Source of the DNA: an uncultured Caulobacterales bacterium
Lineage (GTDB): Bacteria > Pseudomonadota > Alphaproteobacteria > Caulobacterales > Caulobacteraceae
Assembly: GCA_903858685.1 (NCBI GenBank)
Contig: CAIOJR010000132.1
Coordinates: 1-50,632, forward strand
Length of the DNA stretch: 50,632 nt
Reading direction: 5' to 3'
Made by a program: the position numbers and the translations under genes. The notes under the pieces are model-generated. The model was not told the DNA's origin, made no database searches, and saw only the letters and a list, made by a program, of their open reading frames with translations. Positions within the stretch are counted from its first letter, which is position 1; each line of letters begins with the position of its first letter. Of the stretch, positions 27,151 to 36,280 are shown piece by piece.

Positions 27151-27156
27151 GGTCGG

Positions 27157-28422
27157 TCAGGCCTCCTGCAGCCCCAGAACACGATTGCGATGGGCGTCGG
27201 TAAAGACTTCGGGCGGCGCAGCTTCGGGACCGGCCATGACGGCGACGGCGTGCAGTCTCAAGGTGGGATCGGCGGCGGAGCGCTCATGCAGGCTGTGGCG
27301 TCGCGCCTGCGCCACCTCGCCATATTCCATGTCCAGCCGGGCCTGTATCTGAGCCACAAATCGCAGCCTGCGCAGGCGTTCGGTGCGCTCCTGCGCATAG
27401 AGAGCGAAGTCGGGCGTCCCGCCGGGGCCAGTCGCTTTCAATATGTCTGTGATGATTCGCACGTCGCGATAGCTGATGGACAGGCCAAGACCCAGGATCG
27501 GATCGTTCCAGCCCGCTGCATCTCCCGCCAGCACTCCGCCGGCCACAAATGGCTCATCGGTCCAGGCGTCGGCATTGATGAACCATTGCAGCGGCCCCGC
27601 CGGGCGCCCCTCGACCAGGTGCCGGTTCCTGGGGCTGCAATTCATGGCGAAGGCGTCAAGAAACCGACGCGGACCGTCCGGCCCTTTGAACCTGTGGGCC
27701 TGATCCAGGGCCCACCCGCCATAGACCCGCACGCGGCCATCCCCCTGCGGGAAGGCCAGAAAGCTGAAGTCCCCCTCTGTGCCGATGGCCTGGGTGTCCG
27801 CGTCCCAGCCGTGGGCGCCCTCTACCAAAAGCCCCGCGAACCAGTGGTGCGGCGGGTCCTGATGCAGAGCAATCCCGGCAGCCTCGCGCACCTGCGACGT
27901 GCGTCCGTCGGCCCCGATGACGAGCGGCGCGCGCGCCGAAAAGACCTGATCGCCGATGCAGTACTCAACCTGCGGAGCCGCCCCCAGATGAACGGCGGTG
28001 ACGTCAACCCCGCGCAGGCCGGTTGCGCCTGCGGCAAGGGCGGCGTCGAACAAGGCCTGACAATGGCGCGGATGCCCGATGCACAACGGACCGGCTACGC
28101 CGTCACAAAACATGTCCAGCGGCAAGGGCGCAGATTCCGCGATCGCCGGGTCAAGTGTCTCGTCATAGGTTATGTGCCGCGACAGATGGCGGCCGCCTGA
28201 GGCCACAAGCGTATCGTAAAGTCCGAGCCGGCGGGTTTCCGCCACGCCCCACGGCGCAATCCACTCCCCCCTGACCCGATCCACAAACTGTTCGGTCTTT
28301 TCCAGCAACAGCACCGACCAGCCCTGCCGCGCCATGACAGCGGCCGTCGCTGACCCGGCAATTCCGCCGCCGACGATGATCAGGTCATAGGCCGGGATGA
28401 GCGCGTTGTCGGTCTGGGACAC
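27157..28422 (-). CDS. FAD-dependent monooxygenase (PHBH/halogenase-like fold)
   Basis: A 421-residue flavoprotein with the N-terminal Rossmann motif IIVGGGIAGSATA (about 15-27) and the late FAD-binding motif GDAAGWNDPILGLGL. These mark the para-hydroxybenzoate hydroxylase/aromatic-ring hydroxylase class; the substrate is unknown. I chose GTG at 28422 because GGGAG lies six bases before it; an ATG five codons upstream (28437) lacks a good site and would place that GGGAG inside the coding region. It is followed by the SnoaL-like gene after six bases. Confidence 0.82.
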   Translation of the reverse strand: MSQTDNALIPAYDLIIVGGGIAGSATAAVMARQGWSVLLLEKTEQFVDRVRGEWIAPWGVAETRRLGLYDTLVASGGRHLSRHITYDETLDPAIAESAPLPLDMFCDGVAGPLCIGHPRHCQALFDAALAAGATGLRGVDVTAVHLGAAPQVEYCIGDQVFSARAPLVIGADGRTSQVREAAGIALHQDPPHHWFAGLLVEGAHGWDADTQAIGTEGDFSFLAFPQGDGRVRVYGGWALDQAHRFKGPDGPRRFLDAFAMNCSPRNRHLVEGRPAGPLQWFINADAWTDEPFVAGGVLAGDAAGWNDPILGLGLSISYRDVRIITDILKATGPGGTPDFALYAQERTERLRRLRFVAQIQARLDMEYGEVAQARRHSLHERSAADPTLRLHAVAVMAGPEAAPPEVFTDAHRNRVLGLQEA

Positions 28423-28783
28423 AGTATTCTCCCGCATTTTCGCCATTGGACGCCGCAATGGCGGCTCTGGCAAGTCAAACGCGGACGCCACGTCCCGAGC
28501 GCCAAGACGCAAGGTGTCCAATTGCACCAAGGCGAGGTCAAATGCATTATCCCGTGATCTCAACTGGGAGCGGCAAACGTGGATATCGGCGCCGACCTGG
28601 CCGCTCTGGCCATCTGGATTGGCTGAGCGTGAGCACCTGCGCGCCCTGCCCGGCCTGACGGAGAAGACACGTCGCTGTTCTGCGACAAGGGCGTGCAGAT
28701 TTCAAACGGCGGACGGTGGACAGCGCTGTGGCACAGGACAGGCTTGTGTCCTGTACCGTCGAACGGTTGTCGCCATTGGGCTT
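28423..28783. other. Intergenic region with a stem-loop
   Basis: About 360 bases between the epimerase and monooxygenase genes, which face the same way. No gene could be supported. A perfect eight-base stem-loop ACAGGACA/TGTCCTGT lies at 28733-28754 with a six-base loop, close to the 3' end of the epimerase, but no T tract follows. The promoter of the monooxygenase pair is presumably here. Confidence 0.5.
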
Positions 28784-29752
28784 TCAGCCGCCGTAGAATC
28801 CGCGATACCAATCCACGAAACGGGGCAGGCCGTCCTCCAGCTTCACCTTGGGCGAATAGCCGGTCAGGGCCTTCAGGCGAGTGACGTCGGCATAGGTCTC
28901 GGTCACATCACCTGGCTGCATGGGCTTGAAGATCTTCTGTGCAGGCTTGCCCAGGGCGGTCTCCAGCACCTCGATCATGGTCATGAGACCGACCGGGCGG
29001 CTGTCGCCGATATTGAAGATGCGGTGCTCTCCCAGCTCGCCGGGACGGTCGAGCACGCCGAGAATGCCGTCCACAATGTCGTCAATATAGGTGAAGTCGC
29101 GGGCCATGCGCCCCTCGCCAAACACCTCGATCGGCTCACCAGCCAATATCTTCCGGGTGAAACTGAAATAGGCCATGTCGGGACGGCCCCATGGTCCGTA
29201 AACCGTGAAAAAGCGCAGCCCGCTCTGTGGAAACCCGTAAAGTCCCGCATAGGTTTCGCTCATCAGTTCCGCCGCGCGTTTCGTTGCGGCGTAGAGCGAG
29301 ACGGGCCGATTGACGGGATCATCCTCACGAAACGCGCCCGCCGCCGACCTGTCGCCATAGACCGACGACGAGGAGGCGTAGACCAGATGTTGCACGGACG
29401 GCGCATGGCGGCACGCCTCCAGCACCGATAAATGCCCCGCCAGATTGGCGCGTTCATAGGCGAATGGATTGTCGATGGAGTAACGCACGCCCGCCTGCGC
29501 CGCCAGATGAACCACCCCTGTCGCATCGGTTGACCTGACCAGAGCCCGGAACGCCTCGTGATCGGCAATATCCATCCGCACCATGCGAAATCCGGCCTGG
29601 GCGTCGAGATGAGCGGCGCGCGCCGCTTTCAGGGCCGGATCGTAATAGGCGTTGAACTCATCAACGCCCACCACGGCCTGACCGCGCGCCAGAAGACGCT
29701 GGCACACCGCAGAGCCGATAAAGCCCGCTGCGCCTGTCACAATAATGGTCAC
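28784..29752 (-). CDS. NAD-dependent epimerase, UDP-glucuronate 4-epimerase type
   Basis: A 322-residue extended short-chain dehydrogenase: NAD motif GAAGFIG (7-13), catalytic Ser in YASSSSVYG and Tyr-x3-Lys in YAATK, followed by the RFFTVYGPWGRPDMA segment typical of UDP-glucuronate 4-epimerases. It would convert UDP-glucuronate to UDP-galacturonate for surface polysaccharide. Other nucleotide-sugar epimerases/dehydratases share the fold, so the substrate is moderately certain. No glycosyltransferase genes are adjacent. Confidence 0.85.
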   Translation of the reverse strand: MTIIVTGAAGFIGSAVCQRLLARGQAVVGVDEFNAYYDPALKAARAAHLDAQAGFRMVRMDIADHEAFRALVRSTDATGVVHLAAQAGVRYSIDNPFAYERANLAGHLSVLEACRHAPSVQHLVYASSSSVYGDRSAAGAFREDDPVNRPVSLYAATKRAAELMSETYAGLYGFPQSGLRFFTVYGPWGRPDMAYFSFTRKILAGEPIEVFGEGRMARDFTYIDDIVDGILGVLDRPGELGEHRIFNIGDSRPVGLMTMIEVLETALGKPAQKIFKPMQPGDVTETYADVTRLKALTGYSPKVKLEDGLPRFVDWYRGFYGG

Positions 29753-29856
29753 GCTGAACGCTCTCCCGTGATGGTCTCATACAGTCTATCCGGGCGCTCT
29801 ACGCTGGATGGGCGCACAGGCCAAGTCTTGTGAAGGACCGGCCGCAATAATGATCA

Positions 29857-30141
29857 TCAGCCACAAGGTGAATCCGTCGCCGCGGGTTCCTCGCTGATCG
29901 CCGCCCTGACGCCTCTTTCGGTCAGTCGGCAGACCAGCCATTCCGGCGCCAATGGATTGGAGAACCAACGCTCGGCCCATCCCTTGGCCAGGCAATTGCG
30001 GATCAGGTGAGGGCTGATCGACTGACCCTCTCCGTCAAAAAGCGGCAGTTTTCGCCCTGGCTGGTTCAGCCCCAGCCGCAAATAGCCCCGCTCAGCCTGA
30101 CTTGGCGCGCCTTTTCCCTGATTGCGATCCGGCTCAGACAT
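29857..30141 (-). CDS. Small conserved-looking protein, CtrA-box linked
   Basis: A 94-residue protein of unknown function. The N-terminal third is polar and disordered-looking. The rest has a compact helical pattern: HLIRNCLAKGWAERWF, then LVCRLTERGVRAAI, where the LTERG element resembles the wing of small winged-helix proteins. I chose the ATG at 30141 (MSEPDRNQ). A perfect CtrA box lies 24 bases upstream, and the divergent neighbour is tipN, so cell-cycle control of this gene is plausible. Its function is unknown. Confidence 0.6.
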   Translation of the reverse strand: MSEPDRNQGKGAPSQAERGYLRLGLNQPGRKLPLFDGEGQSISPHLIRNCLAKGWAERWFSNPLAPEWLVCRLTERGVRAAISEEPAATDSPCG

Positions 30142-30164
30142 GGTTATCCCCATCGATCAGCAAA

Positions 30165-30179
30165 TTAACCATAAATTAA
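30165..30179. promoter_or_regulatory. CtrA box (TTAA-N7-TTAA)
   Basis: TTAACCATAAATTAA is a perfect match to the CtrA consensus TTAA-N7-TTAA, and its left half is the stronger TTAACCAT. It sits in the 193-base divergent region between the small protein gene (24 bases from its ATG) and tipN (155 bases from its ATG). A GATTC (GANTC, CcrM methylation site) follows at 30205-30209. CtrA control is inferred. Confidence 0.7.
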
Positions 30180-30238
30180 ACTTTGCCTTCGGCTCAACCG
30201 GTGCGATTCGTCTTTTCTCTTATCTGAGGCGGAGTTAG

Positions 30239-30251
30239 CGTAAAAATTACG
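30239..30251. promoter_or_regulatory. AT-rich dyad in the tipN upstream region
   Basis: CGTAA-AAA-TTACG, a perfect five-base inverted repeat, 83 bases before the tipN ATG. It may be a regulator site or part of the promoter. Low specificity. Confidence 0.25.
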
Positions 30252-30334
30252 GTTGAATGCCAAGCTCGACCATCGTGCGCGCAGAACAGCCAAGCTCCGC
30301 TGGTTGATGTGCTCGTCTGGTTTCAAGGTCTCGC

Positions 30335-33043
30335 ATGAAGTTTAAGAAATCAAAGAAGCCTGATTTTCAGCCGCTGAACTTCACGCTTGATCCGGACCGG
30401 ACAGCGAATGGAGAGCGCACGCCGCGCCTTTCCGCTGGCCGGGACGAGTTGGCTGTGGCTGACTTTGTAACGCCGCTGGGCGGCGCCGGTCCCGCGCCGG
30501 GGATTGATCGCGACAAGGCCCTGAACCGCGAGAGCATGGTCGCGCGCTACGCCTATCCGGCCGCTGCGGCCGCCTCGGTGATCTGGGCGGCCTGCATGGT
30601 CACCTTTGCCCTGAGCTACAATACGCCGGATTGGGCTTTTGATTTTCAGCCGGTGCAGATCACTCTCCTGGTGATTGTAGCGGTCGCGCCGACCGTGCTC
30701 ATGGCCCTGACCGCCTATTCCATTCGTCAGAGTGCGCTTCTGACCGCCGAGGCAGAGCGCGCCCGCGCCGCCACGGACGCCCTGGTCGCCCCTGCGGTCC
30801 TGGCCGCCGGCGTCACCGGCAACGTGGTCAAGGATGTGCGCACCGAGATCAGTCGGGCCATGGCGGTGGCGGCGGAGGCGTCCCAGCAACTGAGCGTGCT
30901 GCGCCTGGCCCTGTCGCAGGAAAGCGACCGGATGAGCGCGACCGTGGCGGATGCGGAACGGGCGGCCCGCCTGTTGACCGCGAGCCTCAGTCACGAGCGG
31001 CTGGAAATGGGAACCCTTTCCGCAGAGCTCGACACGCGCGCCCAGGCGGTGGCGGGGTCGATCCAGCGTCAAGCCAAGATGGTGGCCGAAGCCTCCGATC
31101 TCGCCCAGTCTCAGGTTCGCGAAGCTGAAGCCGCTCTGGCGGCGCGCACGGCCGACCTGGCGGCGGCCGCCGCCGACGCCGGAGAACTGACCACTCTGGC
31201 CGGGCAACAGATCGGGCTTAATGCGGATCGCCTGGAGACCATGGGCAAGGCTGTTGAGCAACAGCTCAACGCTGTGTGGAAGGACATGGACGCCGAGCGC
31301 GCCCAGCTGGAAGGTATTTCTGAAAACCTGAGACTGGAAAACGCCGCCGTCGCCAATATGCTGGAAACCCACCGTGGCCAGCTTCTGGACGCGGTCGCCC
31401 ATGCCCGAGTCAGCACGAACGAAATCCAGGCCGCCGCCGCCTCCAGCGCAGAGACCCTGCGCAATCTGGTCGCCGAGGCGGCGTCTCAGGTCGGCGCGCT
31501 GGCCGATACCGCGCGCGCCGAACAGGACGCCATGGATGCCCAGGTTCGCGCCCGCCTGAAGCTGTTCGCCAGCGTCGTGGCCGACGAACGCGCCGCCATC
31601 GAGGCTGACAGCCGCCAGGCCATCGAAAGCCTGACCGACGCTGCAGAAGCCGCGCGCAACGCCGCCATGGAAAAGGCCAGCTCCGCCACGGCCGCTGTCA
31701 CCGACGATGCGCGAGAGGCCATAGAAACCTTGAGCCGAGCGGCCGATGACGCCAGGGCTTCCGCGCAGAACCATCTGGAGACAGCCCGCGAAGTCGCAGC
31801 AAACCACGCCGACGCCTCGCGCGCGCAAATGGAGCAATTGGCCGAAGCCGCCTATGCCGCCGGTCAGCGCGCTGATGAAATCTATGACGCGCGCATCGCC
31901 GCCGCACGCAGCCTGATCGAAGAATCCACCCGACTGGTCGAAGAGGCGGGGCTGCGATCCGCACAGAAGATCGAAATCGGGCTGACCGCTACGCGTAACG
32001 CCCTGACCGAACTTGAAGCCCTTCTGTCCGAGGTGGACGCCCGCGCCGGGCGCCTGCCCAATGAAGCCCAGGCCAGCGTTGAAGCCGTGCGCGACGCTAT
32101 TTCCAAAGGCGTCGAGGAACTGACCATCGCCGCCCGCCGCGCCGCTGAAGAAACGCAGGAAATCGACGCCGCGTTTCAGGATCGCGTGCGTCGCAACTAT
32201 GAAATGCTGTCGGACTCCGTGCGCCTGATGACGCAGGTCGCCAGCGACGCCGACGCCACGGCGCCCATGGCCCAGATCGAGCCCCCGGTCCTGAAGCCTG
32301 TCGAACCTGTGCCCGCCCCGCCGGAAATCGCCGCTGTTCTCGCCCGGGCAAAGGACGAGGCCGAAGCGGCCAACGCTGCTGCGGTCGAAGCCGAAGCGCC
32401 GCGGATGGCGGTTGGCGCCGGCGCTTCGACCATGTCTTCCGCCCCGGCGCGACGCATCGCCCATGACAATGGCGACGACGAAGGACCGCTGCTGAACCTT
32501 GGCGGCTCAACCCCATCGCCTGCCGCCGCCGCCCGACCCCGGCTACGCCTGACCGCCAGCGACCCGGCTGGCGATGACGTCATGAACGTTTTTCAGCCCG
32601 CGCGAACGGAACGCCGTCCGCGCGAGGATGAGGGCGACTGGACGTGGCGCGATCTGTTGAAGAATGTTGACGGCGGCGATCTGCCGACAGATGTCGCCCT
32701 CGCAAACCGCCTGATCAGCGAGATCGAAGCCCTGGGCATCGACACGGCGACCCTGCTGCCGCAAAGCCGCATCGACGAGATCGCCCGCGCCCTGAGCGAC
32801 GGCGACCTGGACGCCGGCCGAGACTCGGTCCGTCGACTGGCGCCCGCCGCCGTGCGCCGCCTGTCGCGCCGAATGGAGGCTGAACCCAATCTGCGCAGCG
32901 ATGGAACCGAGTTCACCCGCACATTCGGCGATCTGGTCGTGGACGCGCTGGCGCGCGGCATTGGCGCCGCGGCCGGCCTGCTCGGCTCAGACCAGGGCCG
33001 CATCTTCCTGCTGCTGGATGCGGCGGTCAGCCACACCGGCTGA
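30335..33043 (+). CDS. tipN: TipN-like polarity factor, membrane-anchored coiled coil
   Basis: A 902-residue protein (Caulobacter TipN is similar in length). A basic N-terminal segment (KFKKSKK) is followed by two transmembrane helices (about 75-95 and 107-130), then a very long Ala/Glu-rich coiled coil (about 135-650), a Pro-rich linker and a small helical C-terminal part (about 760-902). This matches TipN, which marks the new pole/division site and helps place flagellum and ParB/chromosome machinery. The ATG follows a weak AAGG site. It is followed by a dipeptide epimerase gene after 11 bases. Homology is judged by architecture and sequence recollection. Confidence 0.85.
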   Translation: MKFKKSKKPDFQPLNFTLDPDRTANGERTPRLSAGRDELAVADFVTPLGGAGPAPGIDRDKALNRESMVARYAYPAAAAASVIWAACMVTFALSYNTPDWAFDFQPVQITLLVIVAVAPTVLMALTAYSIRQSALLTAEAERARAATDALVAPAVLAAGVTGNVVKDVRTEISRAMAVAAEASQQLSVLRLALSQESDRMSATVADAERAARLLTASLSHERLEMGTLSAELDTRAQAVAGSIQRQAKMVAEASDLAQSQVREAEAALAARTADLAAAAADAGELTTLAGQQIGLNADRLETMGKAVEQQLNAVWKDMDAERAQLEGISENLRLENAAVANMLETHRGQLLDAVAHARVSTNEIQAAAASSAETLRNLVAEAASQVGALADTARAEQDAMDAQVRARLKLFASVVADERAAIEADSRQAIESLTDAAEAARNAAMEKASSATAAVTDDAREAIETLSRAADDARASAQNHLETAREVAANHADASRAQMEQLAEAAYAAGQRADEIYDARIAAARSLIEESTRLVEEAGLRSAQKIEIGLTATRNALTELEALLSEVDARAGRLPNEAQASVEAVRDAISKGVEELTIAARRAAEETQEIDAAFQDRVRRNYEMLSDSVRLMTQVASDADATAPMAQIEPPVLKPVEPVPAPPEIAAVLARAKDEAEAANAAAVEAEAPRMAVGAGASTMSSAPARRIAHDNGDDEGPLLNLGGSTPSPAAAARPRLRLTASDPAGDDVMNVFQPARTERRPREDEGDWTWRDLLKNVDGGDLPTDVALANRLISEIEALGIDTATLLPQSRIDEIARALSDGDLDAGRDSVRRLAPAAVRRLSRRMEAEPNLRSDGTEFTRTFGDLVVDALARGIGAAAGLLGSDQGRIFLLLDAAVSHTG

Positions 33044-33054
33044 GGCGCGCCACC

Positions 33055-34032
33055 TTGAAACTGGCCGTCACGCAGGAGACCTGGCCCATAGCGGGCGCCT
33101 TTCGCATCGCCAGGGGCGCCAAGACGCAGGCTCATGTCGTCGTGGCCGCACTGAGCGACGGCGCGCATGAAGGGCGGGGCGAGGCGGTTCCCTATGCGCG
33201 ATATGGCGAGACCATAGAGGGCGTCGTAGCGGACATCCACAGCCTGACAGACGAGATCCGGAACGGACTTGACCGGATCGGCTTGCAGTCGCGGCTATCG
33301 CCCGGCGCCGCGCGCAATGCGCTGGACTGCGCCTTCTGGGACCTTGAGGCCAAACGCGCAGGCAGACGCGCCTGGGAACTGGCGGGCCTGACGCGACTGG
33401 CCCCGGTGAAAACCGCCTACACGATCAGCCTGGACACGCCGGAAAAGATGGCCGAGGCCGCGGCCGCCGCCTCGCGTCGACCGCTGCTGAAGTTGAAGAT
33501 CGGCGGACCGGACGACCTGACCAAGGTCGAGGCCGTGAGGCACGCCGCCCCGCGCACGCGTCTGGTCGTCGACGCCAATGAGGCGCTGGATCTGGACGCG
33601 CTAAATCGTCTGGCCCCGGACTTCGCCCGGCTCGGGGTCAAGATGATCGAACAGCCCCTGCCCGCCGGCGAGGATGAGGCGCTGACAGATTATCGCGGCG
33701 ATGTGCCGCTATGCGCCGATGAGAGCCTGCATAGCCGGGCCGAACTCGATCACTGCGCGAGACTCTATCACGCGGTCAATATCAAGCTGGACAAGACTGG
33801 CGGCCTGACGGAAGCGCTGGCCCTGCGCGCCGCGGCCCGCGACAAGCGCCTGATGGTCATGGCGGGTTGCATGGTGGCGACCTCGCTGTCCATGGCCCCC
33901 GCGCTGCTGATCGCCCAGGGCGCAGAGGTTGTCGATCTGGACGGCGCCCTGCTCCTGGCGCGCGACCGCGAGCCCGGCCTCAGCATCACAGGCTCGATCA
34001 TCGCACCGCCATCTGTCGAGCTTTGGGGATGA
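33055..34032 (+). CDS. L-Ala-D/L-Glu dipeptide epimerase, enolase superfamily
   Basis: A 325-residue enolase-superfamily enzyme. Active-site residues are visible: Lys146/Lys148 (LLKLKIGG), metal ligands Asp173 (VVDANEAL), Glu199 (MIEQPLP) and Asp222 (LCADESL), and Lys247 (KLDKTGG). This KxK...DxN...E...D...K set matches dipeptide epimerases, which convert L-Ala-D-Glu to L-Ala-L-Glu in murein peptide recycling. The start is TTG at 33055; no ATG is available near the family N-terminus. It lies 11 bases after tipN and overlaps the MOSC gene by ATGA. A cytosolic role in cell wall recycling is likely. Confidence 0.87.
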   Translation: MKLAVTQETWPIAGAFRIARGAKTQAHVVVAALSDGAHEGRGEAVPYARYGETIEGVVADIHSLTDEIRNGLDRIGLQSRLSPGAARNALDCAFWDLEAKRAGRRAWELAGLTRLAPVKTAYTISLDTPEKMAEAAAAASRRPLLKLKIGGPDDLTKVEAVRHAAPRTRLVVDANEALDLDALNRLAPDFARLGVKMIEQPLPAGEDEALTDYRGDVPLCADESLHSRAELDHCARLYHAVNIKLDKTGGLTEALALRAAARDKRLMVMAGCMVATSLSMAPALLIAQGAEVVDLDGALLLARDREPGLSITGSIIAPPSVELWG

Positions 34033-34571
34033 GGGGAAAGGTCGTCGCCGTCGCCGCCAGCCCAGAGCACGCCTTTTCCAAGCCGGTCGCCGAATGGATC
34101 ACGCTCAAAAAAGGTCTGGGCGTCGAGGGAGACGCGCATTGCGGCGTGACCGTCAAGCACCGCTCACGCGTCGCCGCGGATCCTTCCCAACCCAATCTTC
34201 GTCAGGTCCATCTCATTCATCTGGAACTGATCGAGCAGCTTCAGGCCCAGGGCTTCGCCGTCGCGGCGGGAACCATGGGTGAAAATATCACCACCTTGGG
34301 GCTCGACCTTCTGGCCCTGCCCCGCGGCGCACGCCTGAAGATTGGCGACAGCGCCGAGATTGAGATTACAGGGCTTCGCAACCCATGCGCTCAACTCGAT
34401 CAGTTCCAGACCGGGCTGATGCGAGCGGTTGTTGAAAAAAGCCCTGACGGAGCCTTGGTCCGCAAAGCCGGCGTCATGGGCGCGGTGTCGGCCAGCGGGG
34501 TCGTTCGGGCGGCGGACCCGATCATCGTCATCCTGCCGCCTGAGCCCCATGAACGGCTTGAGCGGGTCTGA
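34029..34571 (+). CDS. MOSC-domain protein
   Basis: A 180-residue single-domain MOSC protein: WITLKKGLGVEGDAHCGVTV, then AGTMGENITTLGLDL, GARLKIGDSAEIEITGLRNP and a Cys in GLRNPCAQLDQF. MOSC domains handle sulfur or bind molybdenum cofactor; small stand-alone members may transfer sulfur or reduce N-hydroxylated compounds. The ATG overlaps the epimerase stop, so it is the last gene of the tipN operon. No molybdopterin-biosynthesis partner is nearby. Confidence 0.85.
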   Translation: MRGKVVAVAASPEHAFSKPVAEWITLKKGLGVEGDAHCGVTVKHRSRVAADPSQPNLRQVHLIHLELIEQLQAQGFAVAAGTMGENITTLGLDLLALPRGARLKIGDSAEIEITGLRNPCAQLDQFQTGLMRAVVEKSPDGALVRKAGVMGAVSASGVVRAADPIIVILPPEPHERLERV

Positions 34572-34585
34572 CATCAGGCCAGATC

Positions 34586-35758
34586 CTACCCTGCGGCGGC
34601 CGCTTGTCGCCGCAAACGCCACCTCAACCTCAACGCGCCGGTCAGCCCCAGCGCGCCCATGGTCGCCATGACGAAATAGGCGCCGACGCCAAAATGCTCA
34701 TACAGCGCGCCTGACGCCAAGGTGGCCAGGCCCGTCGCCAACCCGAAACTGACAGAGGCGGCCAGGGTCTGGGCGGCAGAGGCGTGGGTGGGCGGACTAA
34801 GGCGCTCCACCAGTTCCAGCGACGCCAGAAAGGTGGCCGCAAAGGTCAGGGCGTGCAGGCACTGCAAGGGAAAGAGCACCCACAGCGGCGGGGAAAAGGC
34901 CAGACAGGTCCAGCGCAAAACAGCCGCCGCCGCAGACAGGACAATCAGCCGCTCCGGGCCTATTCGGCGGCGAAGCGGTTCTCCGAGCCACATATAGGCG
35001 ACTTCCGCCGCGACGCTGACCCCCCACAACACTCCGACCAGACCGGCGGACACGCCCTGGGACGTCAATACAATCGCGGAAAAGCCGTAGAAGAAGGCGT
35101 GGGACCCCTGCACCAGACTGGCCGAAGCGATCAGCAACACCATCCTCGGGTCGCTCAGAAGGTCGAGAGTAGCCCTCCCCCTGCCGATGCTCGCCCGGCC
35201 ATCCCCGCCCGCATGAACCGGATCGTCAGGCAGCAGCACCAGCGCGCCCAGCGCGCCAAGGCCCGCCGCCGTCGCGGACCAGATCACGGCGGCCGCCGGC
35301 AAGGTCTGCGCCAGCACGACGCCGCCCGCAATATTGGCGACAATATAGGCCGCAGACCCGATGCCGCGCGATGTTGCGTAGGCAAAACCATCGATACGCG
35401 CATGTCGCAAGGTCAAGACGTCGGCAAGCGGCGACACGGCGTTGATGGCCGTATTGGCGATGAACCACAGGGTGAGCCACAGCCAGAACCCATGCAACGC
35501 CAACAGGCACAGATAGGCGCAAAGCCCGATCAGCGCAAAAATGAAGATGGGCGTGCGCCTCAGCACAAACCCATCGGCCCAGATCGCCGCAAGCGGTCCC
35601 GCCAAGGCCCGACCGATCATCGGGGCCGCGAGAATAACCCCGATCTGCGAGGCGCTCAGCCCCTCGCTGGCGAACCAGACCGGCGCATAGGGCGTGCTGA
35701 CGCCCGTCCCAAAATAGATGAGAGCATAAAACAGGCCGTGGCGCAGGACGGGTGGCAT
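34586..35758 (-). CDS. MFS transporter (HcaT/PPP-like)
   Basis: A 390-residue transporter with about 12 transmembrane helices. The N-terminal part, FYALIYFGTGVSTPYAPVWF and IGVILAAPMIGRALAGPLAA, resembles the phenylpropionate permease-like (HcaT) branch of the major facilitator superfamily. It lacks a cytosolic substrate-binding domain or a partner gene, so the substrate is unknown. It ends 15 bases after the MOSC gene (convergent) and is divergent from the DUF423 gene. Confidence 0.82.
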   Translation of the reverse strand: MPPVLRHGLFYALIYFGTGVSTPYAPVWFASEGLSASQIGVILAAPMIGRALAGPLAAIWADGFVLRRTPIFIFALIGLCAYLCLLALHGFWLWLTLWFIANTAINAVSPLADVLTLRHARIDGFAYATSRGIGSAAYIVANIAGGVVLAQTLPAAAVIWSATAAGLGALGALVLLPDDPVHAGGDGRASIGRGRATLDLLSDPRMVLLIASASLVQGSHAFFYGFSAIVLTSQGVSAGLVGVLWGVSVAAEVAYMWLGEPLRRRIGPERLIVLSAAAAVLRWTCLAFSPPLWVLFPLQCLHALTFAATFLASLELVERLSPPTHASAAQTLAASVSFGLATGLATLASGALYEHFGVGAYFVMATMGALGLTGALRLRWRLRRQAAAAG

Positions 35759-35822
35759 AGGACGGGGTTAGAATGGTTCACGCTCCAAGAAAAGGGGGCG
35801 ATCAAATTGTCTGGAGCTTGCC

Positions 35823-36200
35823 ATGCCGTCGCCGACCGCCGCCCCGCCCCGCCCGCTGGTCGCACTTGCTGCGCTCAACGGCTTTCTGGCTGTTGCGGGA
35901 GGCGCCTTCGGAGCGCATGGCCAGAGCGATCCGCGTCTGAAAGCCCTGCTCCAGACCGGCGCGCAATATGAGCTTGCAGCCGCAGCTATCGGGCTAGGGA
36001 TTGCGGCCCTCGCGGCTCAAAACCTGAAGGGCGCTGGACTGTCAGCCTGGCTGGTCCTGACCGGCGGGCTCGTTTTCGGCGTCAGCCTTGATCTGATTGT
36101 GGCGAGCGGCTTGAACATGTTTGGCGCAGTTACGCCTCTGGGCGGCCTGCTGATGCTGGCGGGCTTTGCCTGGCTCGGCGTCTGCGCGCTGCGCCGTTAG
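35823..36200 (+). CDS. DUF423 small membrane protein
   Basis: A 125-residue protein with the DUF423 hallmark GAFGAHG near residues 27-33 and about four transmembrane helices (for example AAAAIGLGIAALAAQ, WLVLTGGLVFGVSLDLIVA, LLMLAGFAWLGVCAL). The family is widespread in bacteria and eukaryotes with no settled role. A small hairpin GCGCTT/AAGCGC follows at 36209-36223 without a T tract. Confidence 0.88.
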   Translation: MPSPTAAPPRPLVALAALNGFLAVAGGAFGAHGQSDPRLKALLQTGAQYELAAAAIGLGIAALAAQNLKGAGLSAWLVLTGGLVFGVSLDLIVASGLNMFGAVTPLGGLLMLAGFAWLGVCALRR

Positions 36201-36280
36201 GCGGTATGGCGCTTTCTAAGCGCTGCTGCATTGCCTACATATCGTAACCACCCTGTTCACAGTCCGCCCGTCGAGAGCTC

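Noticed and set aside
27013-28200. A 395-residue plus-strand frame across the monooxygenase
   Set aside because: No start signal, and antisense to clear FAD-binding motifs.
30350-32464. A 704-residue minus-strand open frame across tipN
   Set aside because: It is a shadow of the GC-rich, Ala-rich coiled coil on the other strand; Gly-rich, without a start signal or recognised motif.
34784-35971. A 395-residue plus-strand frame across the MFS gene
   Set aside because: It is rich in Arg, Gln and His and antisense to membrane helices; it also crosses into DUF423 in another frame.
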